64,000 nt of DNA from JALHMI01 sp964598535. Lineage in GTDB: Bacteria; Planctomycetota; Planctomycetia; Pirellulales; PALSA-1355. Below are positions 28,810 through 37,602 of this stretch, piece after piece. Under the pieces are notes generated by a model. That model did no database searches and had not been told where the DNA came from. It saw only the letters and a program-made list of their open reading frames with translations. The first letter of the stretch is position 1; each line of letters opens with the position of its first letter. The DNA is taken from assembly GCA_964598535.1 (NCBI GenBank), contig CAZRCI010000002.1, positions 62,001 to 126,000 of the forward strand. Direction: 5' to 3'. A program made the position numbers and the translations under genes.

Positions 28810-29195
28810 CGCATAGAAAAAGCCGTACTTGCATTGCTGCAAAGCGGGGCATCCCGGGTCGCACGGTTCGGGGCCGTGCTGTCGTCACCGCTCCGAACGG
28901 CTTTAGCTTCGGCTCCCTTCCCACTGGTTCCTGGTGCCCCGGTAGGTGTAGCAGCGCGATGAAGGGCTGTCGATCCAGAACGCTTGCAAACGTGGTTCAC
29001 CGCAGCGCCACGGCTCAGCAGACATTCCACCGCCGTCGGGCTTCTGAATCGAACGGCATGATGAAGCGCTGTCACGCCATTCTAGTCCGTCGCATGAATA
29101 TCAGCGCCGGCGCTGAGAAGCCCTTCAATCTCAGCGCATTGAGCATTGGGATCGGGATTCCGCTGGCAACAAAGGGCGGAAAGTGGATTCATGGC
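28806..29195 (-). pseudogene. Ankyrin-repeat gene remnant
   Basis: From the ATG at 29195 the frame gives two ankyrin-type units, AEIEGLLSAGADIHATD and then NGVTALHHAVRFRSPTAVE with CLLSRGAAVN. A TAG interrupts the frame between them, and the C-terminal part loses the repeat pattern. Only the section after the TAG remains open (to 28806). I read it as inactivated cargo. Confidence 0.6.
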
Positions 29196-29339
29196 GTCAA
29201 CTCTCGCCTGATGGCTGATTCGGCAACCTGACTCAGTATAACGAGAAGGTCACCCCCATAGTAATTCAGAGCAGTGGATTGATGCAGATTGCTCACGTAA
29301 AATTCTGGTTTCTCCGCAGACCAGCACGAGAGCAAGCCT

Positions 29340-32300
29340 GTGCCTGTTGAAGCCAAACCACTATTCCGGCCTGATGTGTTGCGGTCGCACTTGTCGGGCT
29401 TCCAAATGCCAGCCGTCGATTCAGACAAGCTTGGTCATTGGGCCGGCCTCATTTCGTCCGGGCGAATTGACAAGTTCCGCGAGCAGGAAATCTTGCCGGA
29501 TTTCCTTTCCGATTTCTTTGTTGGGCTGCTGGGGTACTCGCGTCCGGCCGGCAACCAGCGCTACACGATCGGATACGAGCGGCATGTTGAGGTCGATGGC
29601 AAGTTCGCCGACGCGGTTCTAGGCGACTTCAACGGTCATCATCGCTACATGGTGGCGGTCGAAGGCAAGGGCCCGCGCGATCCGCTGGATCGACCCTACG
29701 CCGGCCGTCGAATCTCGGCCGTCGATCAGGGCTATGGCTACGCGATCAATCTGCGATGCGACTGGATTGTTGTCACGTCGATTCGGCAGACTCGGCTGTA
29801 TCACAAGGGCTCTGACAAGCAAACCTACGAACGATTCGATACCGAACAGCTTGCCGACGATGAAGCCGTCCTGCGCCGCTTCCTGTTTCTGCTGGGGGCG
29901 GACCGTGTTGTCCCGCCATCCGGCGAGTGCCACTTTTATGGGTTGCTCGCCGAATCCGAAAAAGTTGGCCGCGAGTTGACCAAAGAGTTCTACGTCAACT
30001 ACGCGAACATGCGGCAAGACGCCTTCGAGCTTTTGAGCCGCGACAATCCTGAAGTCTCGCGGCATGGAATTCTGAGCAGCACGCAAAAGCTGCTAGACCG
30101 CGTGCTGTTCGTCGCCTTCAGCGAGGATCGCGGCTTGCTGCCGGTCGAATCCATTCGCAAGGCTTACGAGCACCGCGATCCGTATCATCCGCGCCCGATT
30201 TGGCAGAACTTTCGCGGGCTGTTCGATTCGATCAACAGAGGCAATTCCGCGCTCGGCATTCACGCCTACAACGGCGGGCTGTTCGCCCATGATACGGTAC
30301 TCGACTCGTTGCAAGTGTCGGATGAAGTCTGCGGCTACTTCCATCAGCTAGGCGAGTTCGACTATAAGCCGGCTAATGAAGCCAGTGGCGAAACCAACGT
30401 CATCGACGTTGACATTCTGGGGCACATTTTTGAGCAGTCGATCTCCGATCTTGAGAAGCTCCGCAACGAGCTAGATGGATTGGTTGAACCGCAAGGCGCA
30501 GAACGGCACAAGACGCGCCGCAAACGCGAAGGTGCGTTCTATACTCCGCCTTTCATCACCCGCTATATCGTGGAGCAGGCACTGGGCGGCGTACTCCGCG
30601 ACCGTTTCGTAACGCTCTGCACCAAGCACCAATTGCTACCCCCCCCACCCCCCCCAATTTGGCCAATCTGCCACGCCGATTGCTGGCAGCAATCGGCGTG
30701 GCAGATTGCTGCCAAAGGTAGGAAGAACCTTGATCCAACCGTCTATCAACTAGATAAGCTCACGAAGCGCTCGCGAGCCGCGCTGGTCGAATTTTGGGAA
30801 GCTTGGCAGGACGAACTCGCGACGATTCGCCTTCTCGACCCGGCTTGTGGCAGCGGAGCTTTCTTGATCGAAGCGTTCGACCAATTGCACGCGACCTATC
30901 AGCAATCAAATGACCGGCTGCTTGAGCTTCGCGGGCATCGCAGCCTGTTCGATCTCGACAAGCGGATTTTAGAAAACAATCTCTACGGCGTGGATTTGAA
31001 TGATGAGGCAATCGAGATTGCCCGGCTAAGTCTTTGGATCAAGACAGCCGAGCGCGGCAAGGCGCTCACGAGCTTGGATCATCCGATTCGCGTGGGGAAC
31101 AGCGTAATCGCAGACCCCAGCGTCCACCCGAAGGCGTTTGACTGGCAAGCCGCATTCCCGGAAGTGTTTGCCCAAGGCGGCTTCGATGTAGTGATAGGCA
31201 ATCCGCCCTATGTCCGGCAGGAATGGCTTAGCGACTACAAGCCTTATCTTCAATCGGCCTACAAAGCCTATCACGGCATGGCCGACTTGTACGTCTATTT
31301 TTACGAGCTTGGCTTGAACGTGCTGAAGCCCAGCGGCTTGCTTTCGTTCATCGTGACCAACAAATGGATGAAGTCGGGCTATGGTGCGCCGCTGCGCCGT
31401 TTCTTCGGCGAACATGCTTGGGTTGAATCGGTTGTGGACTTCGGGCACGCGAAACAGATTTTTGAAGATGCCGACGTTTTCCCGTCGATCATCGTGGCTC
31501 GCAAGCCGACCAACGCATCGAAGCCCAGAACGGCGCGACTTTGCACGATCCCACGCGAACAGCTTCGCATCGACGATCTTAGCCGGCAGATTGAAGCGGA
31601 AGGCACGGAGCTACCGCTAGAACAGCTTGGAGCAGATGCTTGGCAACTTGAACCGGATGGCGTTACCAGGCTTATGGCCAAGATTCGCGAGCTTGGTGTA
31701 CCGTTGTCTGAGTTTGCAAATGTGAAGCCCCTGAGCGGAATCAAGACGGGCCTCAATGAGGCATTCTTAGTAGACTCCAAGACCAAGGATGCACTCATCG
31801 CCGCCGATCCGAATTGCTCTGCATTGCTGCGCCCGTTCTTGCGAGGGCAGGACTTCAGCCGCTGGATTGCCGATTGGGCCGATCTATGGATGATCGTTCT
31901 CAAATCCAGCGAGAATCATGATTGGCCGTGGGCGAATGCGAGCGATAATGCAGAAACCGTCTTTCAACGGACATATCCGTCAATTCACGCCCACGCAACG
32001 CGCTACCGATCATCTTTGGAGAAACGACAAGACCAAGGGCGGTACTGGTGGGAACTACGATCCTGCGCTTATTGGGCCGACTTTGATCGACCCAAGATCA
32101 TGTACCCTGAGATTACTTGGCGTGCCAATTGGGGCATGGATCGAAGCGGAACGCTCTGTAACAACACGGCTTATTTCCTGGCTTCGGATGATCCGTGGAT
32201 TCTTGCTGTCGCTAACGCTCCAGCAACGTGGTGGTATTCGTGGCGAACAGCGATGCACGGAAAGGATGAAGCATTGCGGTTCATCAAGGACTATGTTCAG

Positions 32301-32729
32301 TCGCTGCCGATTCCCTGCCCATGCGATGACCACCAAGCCACAGCGGCTCCAATCGTGGCGAGCCTGATTGAAATCACCGAGGCCCATCACGCCATGCGTC
32401 GAACGACCCTGGATTGGCTGCGGGTGGAGCACGGCATTGAAAAGGCGAGCCTAAAGCTACAAGCGCCGACCGAACTCGACTCGGATTCGTTCATTGCCGA
32501 AGTGAAGCGGATTCGCGGCAAGAAAAACCCGCTATCGGTCGCAGCCCTCAAGAGCCTGCGCGACGAACACGCGCGAACGATTGAACCAACCCGAAAGCGA
32601 GCGGCCGAAGCCTTACAGCTTGAGCGGCAGTTGAGCGACTTGGTGAACGAAGCCTACGGGCTGACGCCGGAAGAAGTTGCTTTGCTTTGGAAAACCGCCC
32701 CACCGCGAATGCCGACCGCCGTTGTTTAA
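29340..32729 (+). CDS. Type IIG restriction-modification enzyme (Eco57I-like)
   Basis: 1129 residues from a GTG; no better start is visible. The N-terminal PD-(D/E)XK nuclease has FADAVLGDFNG and VAVEGKG (E108, K110). The central methyltransferase has motif I DPACGSGAF (about 500) and motif IV NPPYVRQEW (about 621), and a target-recognition domain plus helical tail complete the protein. One polypeptide would both cut and methylate, using SAM and Mg2+. At about residue 434 it contains an unusual insert of six prolines and a palindrome-encoded stretch (see 30639-30713). It lies between defence genes of the island and follows a 144-bp gap. Confidence 0.85.
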   Translation: MPVEAKPLFRPDVLRSHLSGFQMPAVDSDKLGHWAGLISSGRIDKFREQEILPDFLSDFFVGLLGYSRPAGNQRYTIGYERHVEVDGKFADAVLGDFNGHHRYMVAVEGKGPRDPLDRPYAGRRISAVDQGYGYAINLRCDWIVVTSIRQTRLYHKGSDKQTYERFDTEQLADDEAVLRRFLFLLGADRVVPPSGECHFYGLLAESEKVGRELTKEFYVNYANMRQDAFELLSRDNPEVSRHGILSSTQKLLDRVLFVAFSEDRGLLPVESIRKAYEHRDPYHPRPIWQNFRGLFDSINRGNSALGIHAYNGGLFAHDTVLDSLQVSDEVCGYFHQLGEFDYKPANEASGETNVIDVDILGHIFEQSISDLEKLRNELDGLVEPQGAERHKTRRKREGAFYTPPFITRYIVEQALGGVLRDRFVTLCTKHQLLPPPPPPIWPICHADCWQQSAWQIAAKGRKNLDPTVYQLDKLTKRSRAALVEFWEAWQDELATIRLLDPACGSGAFLIEAFDQLHATYQQSNDRLLELRGHRSLFDLDKRILENNLYGVDLNDEAIEIARLSLWIKTAERGKALTSLDHPIRVGNSVIADPSVHPKAFDWQAAFPEVFAQGGFDVVIGNPPYVRQEWLSDYKPYLQSAYKAYHGMADLYVYFYELGLNVLKPSGLLSFIVTNKWMKSGYGAPLRRFFGEHAWVESVVDFGHAKQIFEDADVFPSIIVARKPTNASKPRTARLCTIPREQLRIDDLSRQIEAEGTELPLEQLGADAWQLEPDGVTRLMAKIRELGVPLSEFANVKPLSGIKTGLNEAFLVDSKTKDALIAADPNCSALLRPFLRGQDFSRWIADWADLWMIVLKSSENHDWPWANASDNAETVFQRTYPSIHAHATRYRSSLEKRQDQGRYWWELRSCAYWADFDRPKIMYPEITWRANWGMDRSGTLCNNTAYFLASDDPWILAVANAPATWWYSWRTAMHGKDEALRFIKDYVQSLPIPCPCDDHQATAAPIVASLIEITEAHHAMRRTTLDWLRVEHGIEKASLKLQAPTELDSDSFIAEVKRIRGKKNPLSVAALKSLRDEHARTIEPTRKRAAEALQLERQLSDLVNEAYGLTPEEVALLWKTAPPRMPTAVV
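30639..30713. repeat. Two C8 tracts and nested palindrome inside the type IIG gene
   Basis: C8 at 30639-30646 and C8 at 30648-30655 are split by one A. A perfect palindrome follows with 20-bp arms (30665-30684 and 30688-30707) and a GGC loop. A second, mutually exclusive stem pairs GGCAGCAATC (30685-30694) with GATTGCTGCC (30704-30713). The whole block keeps the reading frame. Confidence 0.85.
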
Positions 32730-32881
32730 AGGTCCCGCAATTCGTTGCGCCTAGGGCCTCCTAGCTTGAGTAAACTGCCCTTCCTGCCGACGATCCGCAT
32801 AGTCTTGCTTGGCCAGACTTAGTATGATCCACTGCGTAAAGTGGGATTGTTTCCCTGCTTCGCGGCTTGGAGGATCAGACG

Positions 32882-33463
32882 ATGCCAACAATCGACCGGC
32901 GGAACTTAGTGTTGCTGTTGTTGGGCATTGGTCAAAAGGGCGAACTGACTGAGGGGCTGGGCGGAATTACGCGACTGCAAAAGCTGTTATTCCTCTTAGA
33001 GCAGGAAGAAAAGCTGACCCCTACCGCAAATGGCTTTGCGTTCTCCGCCTACAAGGCAGGCCCCTATTCGTCCAAAGTGTATGACGATTTGGAGTTCCTT
33101 GAGAATCTCGGCCTGATTCAAAGCGAAGTCACCGCCGAGACTACCGAACCCGAAGCCGCCGAGGTTGATCTTTTAGAATTTGAACAGCTCATGGGGCCCG
33201 AAGATGGTCTCTCACACGACGACAATCCTGCTGCCGACGCTTACGAAGAGCGCAAATATTTAATTACGCCAAAGGGCGCGGAGAAGATTAAACAGGTGCT
33301 AGACTCCGGCACCTACGAGCCGGTGGTGAATGGAATTCGCAAGATCAAATCGAAGTACGGCAATCACTCCCTAAATGACTTGCTCTACTACGTGTACACC
33401 AAGTACCCCGACATGACCGTTGAATCAGAGATCAAGGACAAAGTGCTTCGGCGGGGTAGCTGA
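32882..33463 (+). CDS. Winged-helix protein, Panacea/SocA-like (operon gene 1)
   Basis: 193 residues from the ATG at 32882. The N-terminal pattern ITRLQKLLFLLEQEE, then FSAYKAGPYSSKVYDDLEFL, is close to the DUF4065/Panacea fold, found in antitoxins and regulators. An acidic linker and a C-terminal segment (SLNDLLYYVYTKYPDMTVES) follow. Panacea proteins can neutralise diverse toxins, including membrane-active ones. The stop overlaps the start of the membrane-protein gene (TGATG), so the two are coupled. Family assignment is by pattern only. Confidence 0.6.
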   Translation: MPTIDRRNLVLLLLGIGQKGELTEGLGGITRLQKLLFLLEQEEKLTPTANGFAFSAYKAGPYSSKVYDDLEFLENLGLIQSEVTAETTEPEAAEVDLLEFEQLMGPEDGLSHDDNPAADAYEERKYLITPKGAEKIKQVLDSGTYEPVVNGIRKIKSKYGNHSLNDLLYYVYTKYPDMTVESEIKDKVLRRGS

Positions 33464-34071
33464 TGTCCCATGCCGACTTGATTTCCAATTTCCTGACGCT
33501 GCATGTTGCAGTCGGTGGCACTGCTCTCGCGGTGTTCTACTACTATAGCGACCGCAGTGATTCGACCATCGGGCCGCTCAATGCCACTTCGAACGTGTTG
33601 GGGGAACTGCGCCGGCGGATCAGCAATGATTTGCAGACGCGACTGGAGCCCATCTTCCAAAGCCCAGGCAGCGTGCCAACTCCCCTCATAACACTTGAGG
33701 GCGGATCGTACATCGAAAAGCCAGTCAATCCCATCAACAGCGAGGCATTCAGGGAATGCGTTCGCGAGTTCCTGGATTCTAGCGCGGACAATCTGGATGA
33801 CTACCGGCAGCTTTCATGCGCCCGGCGGCGATGGTGCCGTTGGTCCATTTGCTTGAGTTGGCTCCTCATTTCGCTCTTGGTTTGGCAAGGCGTCGTCTTG
33901 GTTTTGCTTTATCTCGACAAGTCCGGCTTTTACTCGCTGTTCAACATGACGATTTACGTCGCGTCTACGATCACCCTAAGTCTGGTGCTTACGTGCGTTG
34001 CCTGCGTTGCCTTGCGACTTTTCTACTTTGGAACGATTAGCGGTTTGAGATTGAAGCATGGCCAGCTTTGA
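33463..34071 (+). CDS. Membrane protein with three predicted helices (operon gene 2)
   Basis: 202 residues. Transmembrane segments are expected at about 10-27 (FLTLHVAVGGTALAVFYYY), 128-150 (WSICLSWLLISLLVWQGVVL) and 160-190 (MTIYVASTITLSLVLTCVAC). The loop between the first and second carries most of the soluble residues. No family is recognised. It could be the effector that depolarises or anchors at the membrane when the system fires. It overlaps the next gene by 14 bp. Confidence 0.65.
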   Translation: MSHADLISNFLTLHVAVGGTALAVFYYYSDRSDSTIGPLNATSNVLGELRRRISNDLQTRLEPIFQSPGSVPTPLITLEGGSYIEKPVNPINSEAFRECVREFLDSSADNLDDYRQLSCARRRWCRWSICLSWLLISLLVWQGVVLVLLYLDKSGFYSLFNMTIYVASTITLSLVLTCVACVALRLFYFGTISGLRLKHGQL

Positions 34072-34471
34072 GCGTGAGTCACTGTTGTATCCTCTGGTGG
34101 CAGACTATAAACGGCGGCAGTCGTTTCAGTTGCAAGCGCCGGAAATGCAGTTCTATGAATATCGAATTGATCTCTTCGGCTATTCGCAGACGTTGAATCT
34201 CTCCGTATCCGTCGAACTCAAGCTAACTAACTGGCGACGAGCGATTGAACAGGCACTCCTGTATCAGCTTTGTTCCGACTATTCTTTTATCGCCTTGCCT
34301 GAATCGACTGTAAAAAGGGTTGACCTGGGCCTTTTAACTTGTCACGGAATTGGTCTAATTGCCGTTGGCGAGGCTGGCAACTGTCGCGAAGTGCTTTCGG
34401 CCGCGCAATCAAACGTCGTTCGCGCTTTCTACCGGGATGCTTACATCGAACTATTGCAAAGGCGACAATAG
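34058..34471 (+). CDS. Small PD-(D/E)XK nuclease-like protein (operon gene 3)
   Basis: 137 residues. The core YEYRIDLFGYSQTLNLSVSV, then ELKLTNWRRAIEQALLYQLC, fits the minimal fold: D in YRIDLFG, ExK in VELKL, and a following helix with a conserved glutamine (EQALLYQ). It is reminiscent of restriction-type or Holliday-junction-type endonucleases. It is too small to hold a recognition domain, so specificity would come from a partner in the operon. Its stop is directly adjacent to the next ATG. Confidence 0.65.
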   Translation: MASFERESLLYPLVADYKRRQSFQLQAPEMQFYEYRIDLFGYSQTLNLSVSVELKLTNWRRAIEQALLYQLCSDYSFIALPESTVKRVDLGLLTCHGIGLIAVGEAGNCREVLSAAQSNVVRAFYRDAYIELLQRRQ

Positions 34472-35845
34472 ATGCCGGCGGTCGATCCACATGTCATTCT
34501 GCGAATGGGTACCCATGCCGAGAAAGACTATTTTTCAAAGACGATTCATCTCTTTGACGGCATCATTCTGGGCGCGAATCTGATAGAAGCTACTCCGGGC
34601 GCGTCAGCCAGCCTCCTTGTACGATTTGCCGGGCAGAAAAAGAAGCTGCCGTACTACCTTGATCCGATGACGTATGCCTTTGGCAGCTATGTAGATGAGA
34701 ACGGCCAGCACCGCTCCGACTTGGACTGGATAAAGTCTGAGCAGACTCGAAAAACCAAGAGTGGAACGAAAGAGAAGTTTCGAGACTTCAAACGATCCTA
34801 TCGCGGGTTGGCAGACACTATCGGCGAACCACTAAAGTCAGCGGTTGCCAATGGCAAAGCAATCCCACCGGAAACGTTTAACGACAAGGCCCTGACCAAA
34901 CAATTCTGTAAGGCAGTTGTTGATTATCAACTCGCTAGAATTCAGGAAATCCTCGGAGAAGATTCCGAGTTTAAAGAGTACGCGGCGGAAGCCCCTAGAC
35001 CGGCTATCGTCTTCGCGCCTTATTTCTACGTTGATCCCACGGCCCAGGAAGCTTGGATAACGACCGCTTTGACACTGGCCACGGCGGCCACGGCGCTAGC
35101 TCCGGAACGCCCTGTCCATGCGGTGCTGTGCGCCGACGTTGATTTGCTCACGAATCAGCCACTGATTGACCGCCTAGTTAAAGAGCTTCCCAAGACGCAA
35201 GTTAGCGGCGTTTGGTTGTGGTTCAGCGGATTTCTGGAAGAACAGGCAGACGGACCGTGCCTAAACGCTCTCAAGAGTCTCGTGGAACGGCTTAGCACGT
35301 CGCTGGAAGTCTACAACATGCACGGCGGCTACCTGAGCCTGGCGCTGTCGAAATACGGGATGCGCGGAATTAGTCACGGCGTCGGCTATGGCGAACAAAA
35401 AGGCGTCTTGCCGGTCATTGGGCAAGCAACGCCCACAGTTCGATATTACCTGCCGAGTGTTTATAAACGGTTCAGTGTGCCTCAGGTTGCCCGGTGCTTC
35501 AGGGCCCTAAAGATAGCCACGCCACAAGACTTTCATTCCAAGGTTTGTGATTGTGTGATTTGCAAAGGTATCGTCTCGACCAGCATCGACGAATTCACTG
35601 CATACGGCGAGATGCACAAATCAACGCCATCATCGAAGCGTTTTGCGCAAACGCCGTCGGCTGCAAAGCGTTGCCGATTTCACTTTTTGCTAAATCGAGC
35701 GAAGGAATTAAAGTGGATGAAGAGTGCAACGGTAGACGACATTTCCAGCCAACTGCAAGAAGCTCGTGAATCATGGGGCCAGCAAGCAAGTTTGCAACCT
35801 GAATTGGGATACCTACGCGAGTGGGAAGCTCTGCTTGCATCTTGA
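34472..35845 (+). CDS. CxCxxC protein, possibly TGT/DpdA-like barrel (operon gene 4)
   Basis: 457 residues. It shows alternating strands and helices that suggest a TIM-type barrel (RPAIVFAPYFYVDPTAQEAW; VHAVLCADVDLLTNQPLIDR; VSGVWLWFSGFLEEQ; GISHGVGYGEQKGVLPVIGQ). Near the C-terminus, VCDCVICKG (C359, C361, C364), with a histidine near 404, resembles the zinc site of tRNA-guanine transglycosylases and of DpdA, which inserts 7-deazaguanine bases into DNA. The histidine spacing is longer than usual, so this is a hypothesis. It starts immediately after the nuclease gene. If correct, the operon could pair a base-modification or sensing function with a nuclease. Confidence 0.5.
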   Translation: MPAVDPHVILRMGTHAEKDYFSKTIHLFDGIILGANLIEATPGASASLLVRFAGQKKKLPYYLDPMTYAFGSYVDENGQHRSDLDWIKSEQTRKTKSGTKEKFRDFKRSYRGLADTIGEPLKSAVANGKAIPPETFNDKALTKQFCKAVVDYQLARIQEILGEDSEFKEYAAEAPRPAIVFAPYFYVDPTAQEAWITTALTLATAATALAPERPVHAVLCADVDLLTNQPLIDRLVKELPKTQVSGVWLWFSGFLEEQADGPCLNALKSLVERLSTSLEVYNMHGGYLSLALSKYGMRGISHGVGYGEQKGVLPVIGQATPTVRYYLPSVYKRFSVPQVARCFRALKIATPQDFHSKVCDCVICKGIVSTSIDEFTAYGEMHKSTPSSKRFAQTPSAAKRCRFHFLLNRAKELKWMKSATVDDISSQLQEARESWGQQASLQPELGYLREWEALLAS

Positions 35846-35859
35846 CGCTGAACCACTGG

Positions 35860-36200
35860 GCATAAAATCAGTCCGTTCAAGGCATTTATGGCCGCACGGG
35901 CATGGTTGAGCCCGCGCATCTTCTGGCTGAATATGTTTGGCCTGTTGAATCTAACGTAGGCCAGTCGCGATGTGATGTGCGGTCTACTTAAGGCATGCCC
36001 TACAACATCGACGAAGTAGCGCTGAATGTCTTGCTCGCAGAACGCATCGACTTCCAATAGCCCTGGCGGCGAGCGTGCGGAACGGTCACAAGCCGTCCAG
36101 CGAGTTGCCAGAAGCGAACGAGCTTTGCCGCCTGCTTGTGGATGCTCGCGGCAATCTTCATCGTTTTCGTGCTTCGAGCCTCGTTAAGCGCGTAAAGTAG
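35860..36200 (+). pseudogene. Degenerate copy of the 27.5-27.9 kb module
   Basis: From the ATG at 35995 the frame gives MPYNIDEVALNVLLAERIDF and then a stop; the following DNA still resembles the membrane-protein gene at 27667 in other frames. Upstream, the minus strand repeats the FSQ(K/R)MRGL ORF. It marks a duplication followed by decay. Confidence 0.6.
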
Positions 36201-36441
36201 CCCCGCCAGCGCGACACGAGTGAGCGGTGTCTTGAAACGGGCACGCGGCCTTGAGGGCCGTGCTGACTGGCTCAAGCGGCAGGTTTGGGCCTTTGGGAAT
36301 CGCTGGGTAAGTTCCCTTCAATCCGAAGAATCCCTACCTCGCTACAGGCCGATTGACAGTAGCCCGTATCAGCCTAGATTTGACGTAGGCGCTCGCATCC
36401 GGCTGAGCGTCCATAGTTGTGAAGGAGACCGTACATGGCTT

Positions 36442-36665
36442 TGTGGCTGCGCAGTAGCCACACGAAAACTTGAAATGACGCGCGTGCGTCAAGTTTCTGC
36501 TTCCTGAGAAATTGCGACCCTGGGCCTCCCGGCCCTTGTATCCAACGAAGCAGCGCTTGGACCGCGCTCCCGAAAGGGAGCGTCGGCCGGTGCTGTTCGT
36601 TGGTGCCCTGTCGCAAGGGTCTCGGGAGCGGTCCGGTTCGGCGCTCCTTTCTTTTTTGCGCCGCC
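36442..36665 (+). ncRNA. Candidate structured RNA
   Basis: A gene-free stretch packed with hairpins. The largest, 36542-36603, has about 23 pairs: CCAACGAA/TTCGTTGG, CAGC/GCTG, ACCG/CGGT and CGCTCCC/GGGAGCG, closed by a GAAA tetraloop on the plus strand. Others are TGTGGCT/AGCCACA (36442-36462), AAACTT...AAGTTT around GACGC/GCGTC (about 36466-36497), GGGCC/GGCCC (36522-36535) and GGAGCG/CGCTCC (36625-36647). A GNRA loop and tolerated bulges fit RNA better than DNA palindromes. No known class is recognised. It precedes the small zinc-ribbon gene by 90 bp. Confidence 0.45.
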
Positions 36666-36752
36666 CGTATCGAATCGCACAGCCGGCCGGTGTGTCATCG
36701 TTGAATCCCACTATCTGACCAACGAACTCTTCTCGAATGCGAGGCCCACAAA

Positions 36753-37076
36753 ATGGAAATGCTTATCGGCGTCGTGATAATCGGCGTGCCGCTGCTGCTG
36801 ATTTTTCTCTATTTTGGCGGCGAAGCGGAGACCGCCAAGCGTGACTACGCAACGTTGTTGCGTCTTGAGGGAGACCCGAAAATCGTTTGCCCGCACTGTC
36901 ACAGGGCGGGGGGCGTGACAACAAAAAAGGTGATGGAGAACACCGGCATTGATGGCGGCAAGGCGACGGCCGCGATTCTCACTGAAGGCGTTAGCCTATT
37001 GGCAACCGGGTTATCGAACCAGCGCGAGCGCACGGAGGCAACGTGTTCAAATTGTCATTCAACCTGGCGCTTTTGA
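36753..37076 (+). CDS. Membrane-anchored zinc-ribbon protein
   Basis: 107 residues. One N-terminal transmembrane helix (MEMLIGVVIIGVPLLLIFLY) is followed by a soluble domain with two cysteine pairs, VCPHCHRAGG and CSNCHSTWRF. Between them, the hydrophobic, glycine-rich segment GIDGGKATAAILTEGVSLLA may be a membrane hairpin. The gene at 44773, outside the island, encodes the same domain at its C-terminus. Function unknown. Confidence 0.7.
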   Translation: MEMLIGVVIIGVPLLLIFLYFGGEAETAKRDYATLLRLEGDPKIVCPHCHRAGGVTTKKVMENTGIDGGKATAAILTEGVSLLATGLSNQRERTEATCSNCHSTWRF

Positions 37077-37123
37077 TTAAGGCGTCGGCTCGTAAACCGT
37101 GCCATTCCCTTTCTTTGGGAATT

Positions 37124-37246
37124 GTCGTCGATCCATTCTGGGGCTGAGGGACCGTGCTCGCCGCAGCGAGTCAGCTTGGTCGCCGTTGGATCGGCTGCGA
37201 AATTGACCGAGCGGCTGCCCGCGTGGCACGATCGCGGATCGCGTAG
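37124..37246 (+). pseudogene. DNA methyltransferase C-terminal remnant
   Basis: The frame reads VVDPFWG, a TGA stop, then GTVLAAASQLGRRWIGCEID and more to a natural stop. It is homologous to the end of the methyltransferase at 28237 (DPFWGSGT with TGA in place of the serine codon). No N-terminal part survives. Confidence 0.8.
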
Positions 37247-37602
37247 GGGTAGAACCGTTCATCATCCTGGAAGATCGGGCAGTACGAGCGAAAGTTGCTG
37301 ACGTGAATCCAAGGCAAGTGCGAGGTCGCTTCATGGACCGCTAGTATTTCGACGCTAGCACCGACTGCTTTGCTTCGATCTTTGCTGTGTCTGCCAGCAG
37401 GGCTACAATAGCGGGCTGCTCAAATGTGCAGAAAGTCTGTCGATCCATCATCATTAGCAAAGGACAGCGCATATGAATGGCCCGTAAATAGCGCCAGGTA
37501 GCGGCATCAGACAATCAGTTTTTGCGGTAGCCGGCTTCGAGATGTATTTCTCGAAGTTCCGGCTTGTGTTTTTTTATGGCCTGAACATTTAGGAGATCAA
37601 AC
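37247..37602. other. Region upstream of the primase-helicase gene
   Basis: 356 bp without a gene. It holds the hairpin at 37530-37576 and the AGGAGATC ribosome-binding site of the primase gene. No promoter was identified with confidence. Confidence 0.5.
37530..37576 (+). terminator. Hairpin with T-tract upstream of the primase gene
   Basis: GCCGG-CTTCGAGA pairs with TCTCGAAG-tt-CCGGC, followed by TTTTTTT. This fits a rho-independent terminator on the plus strand, or an attenuator controlling the primase-helicase gene 27 bp later. Confidence 0.55.
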
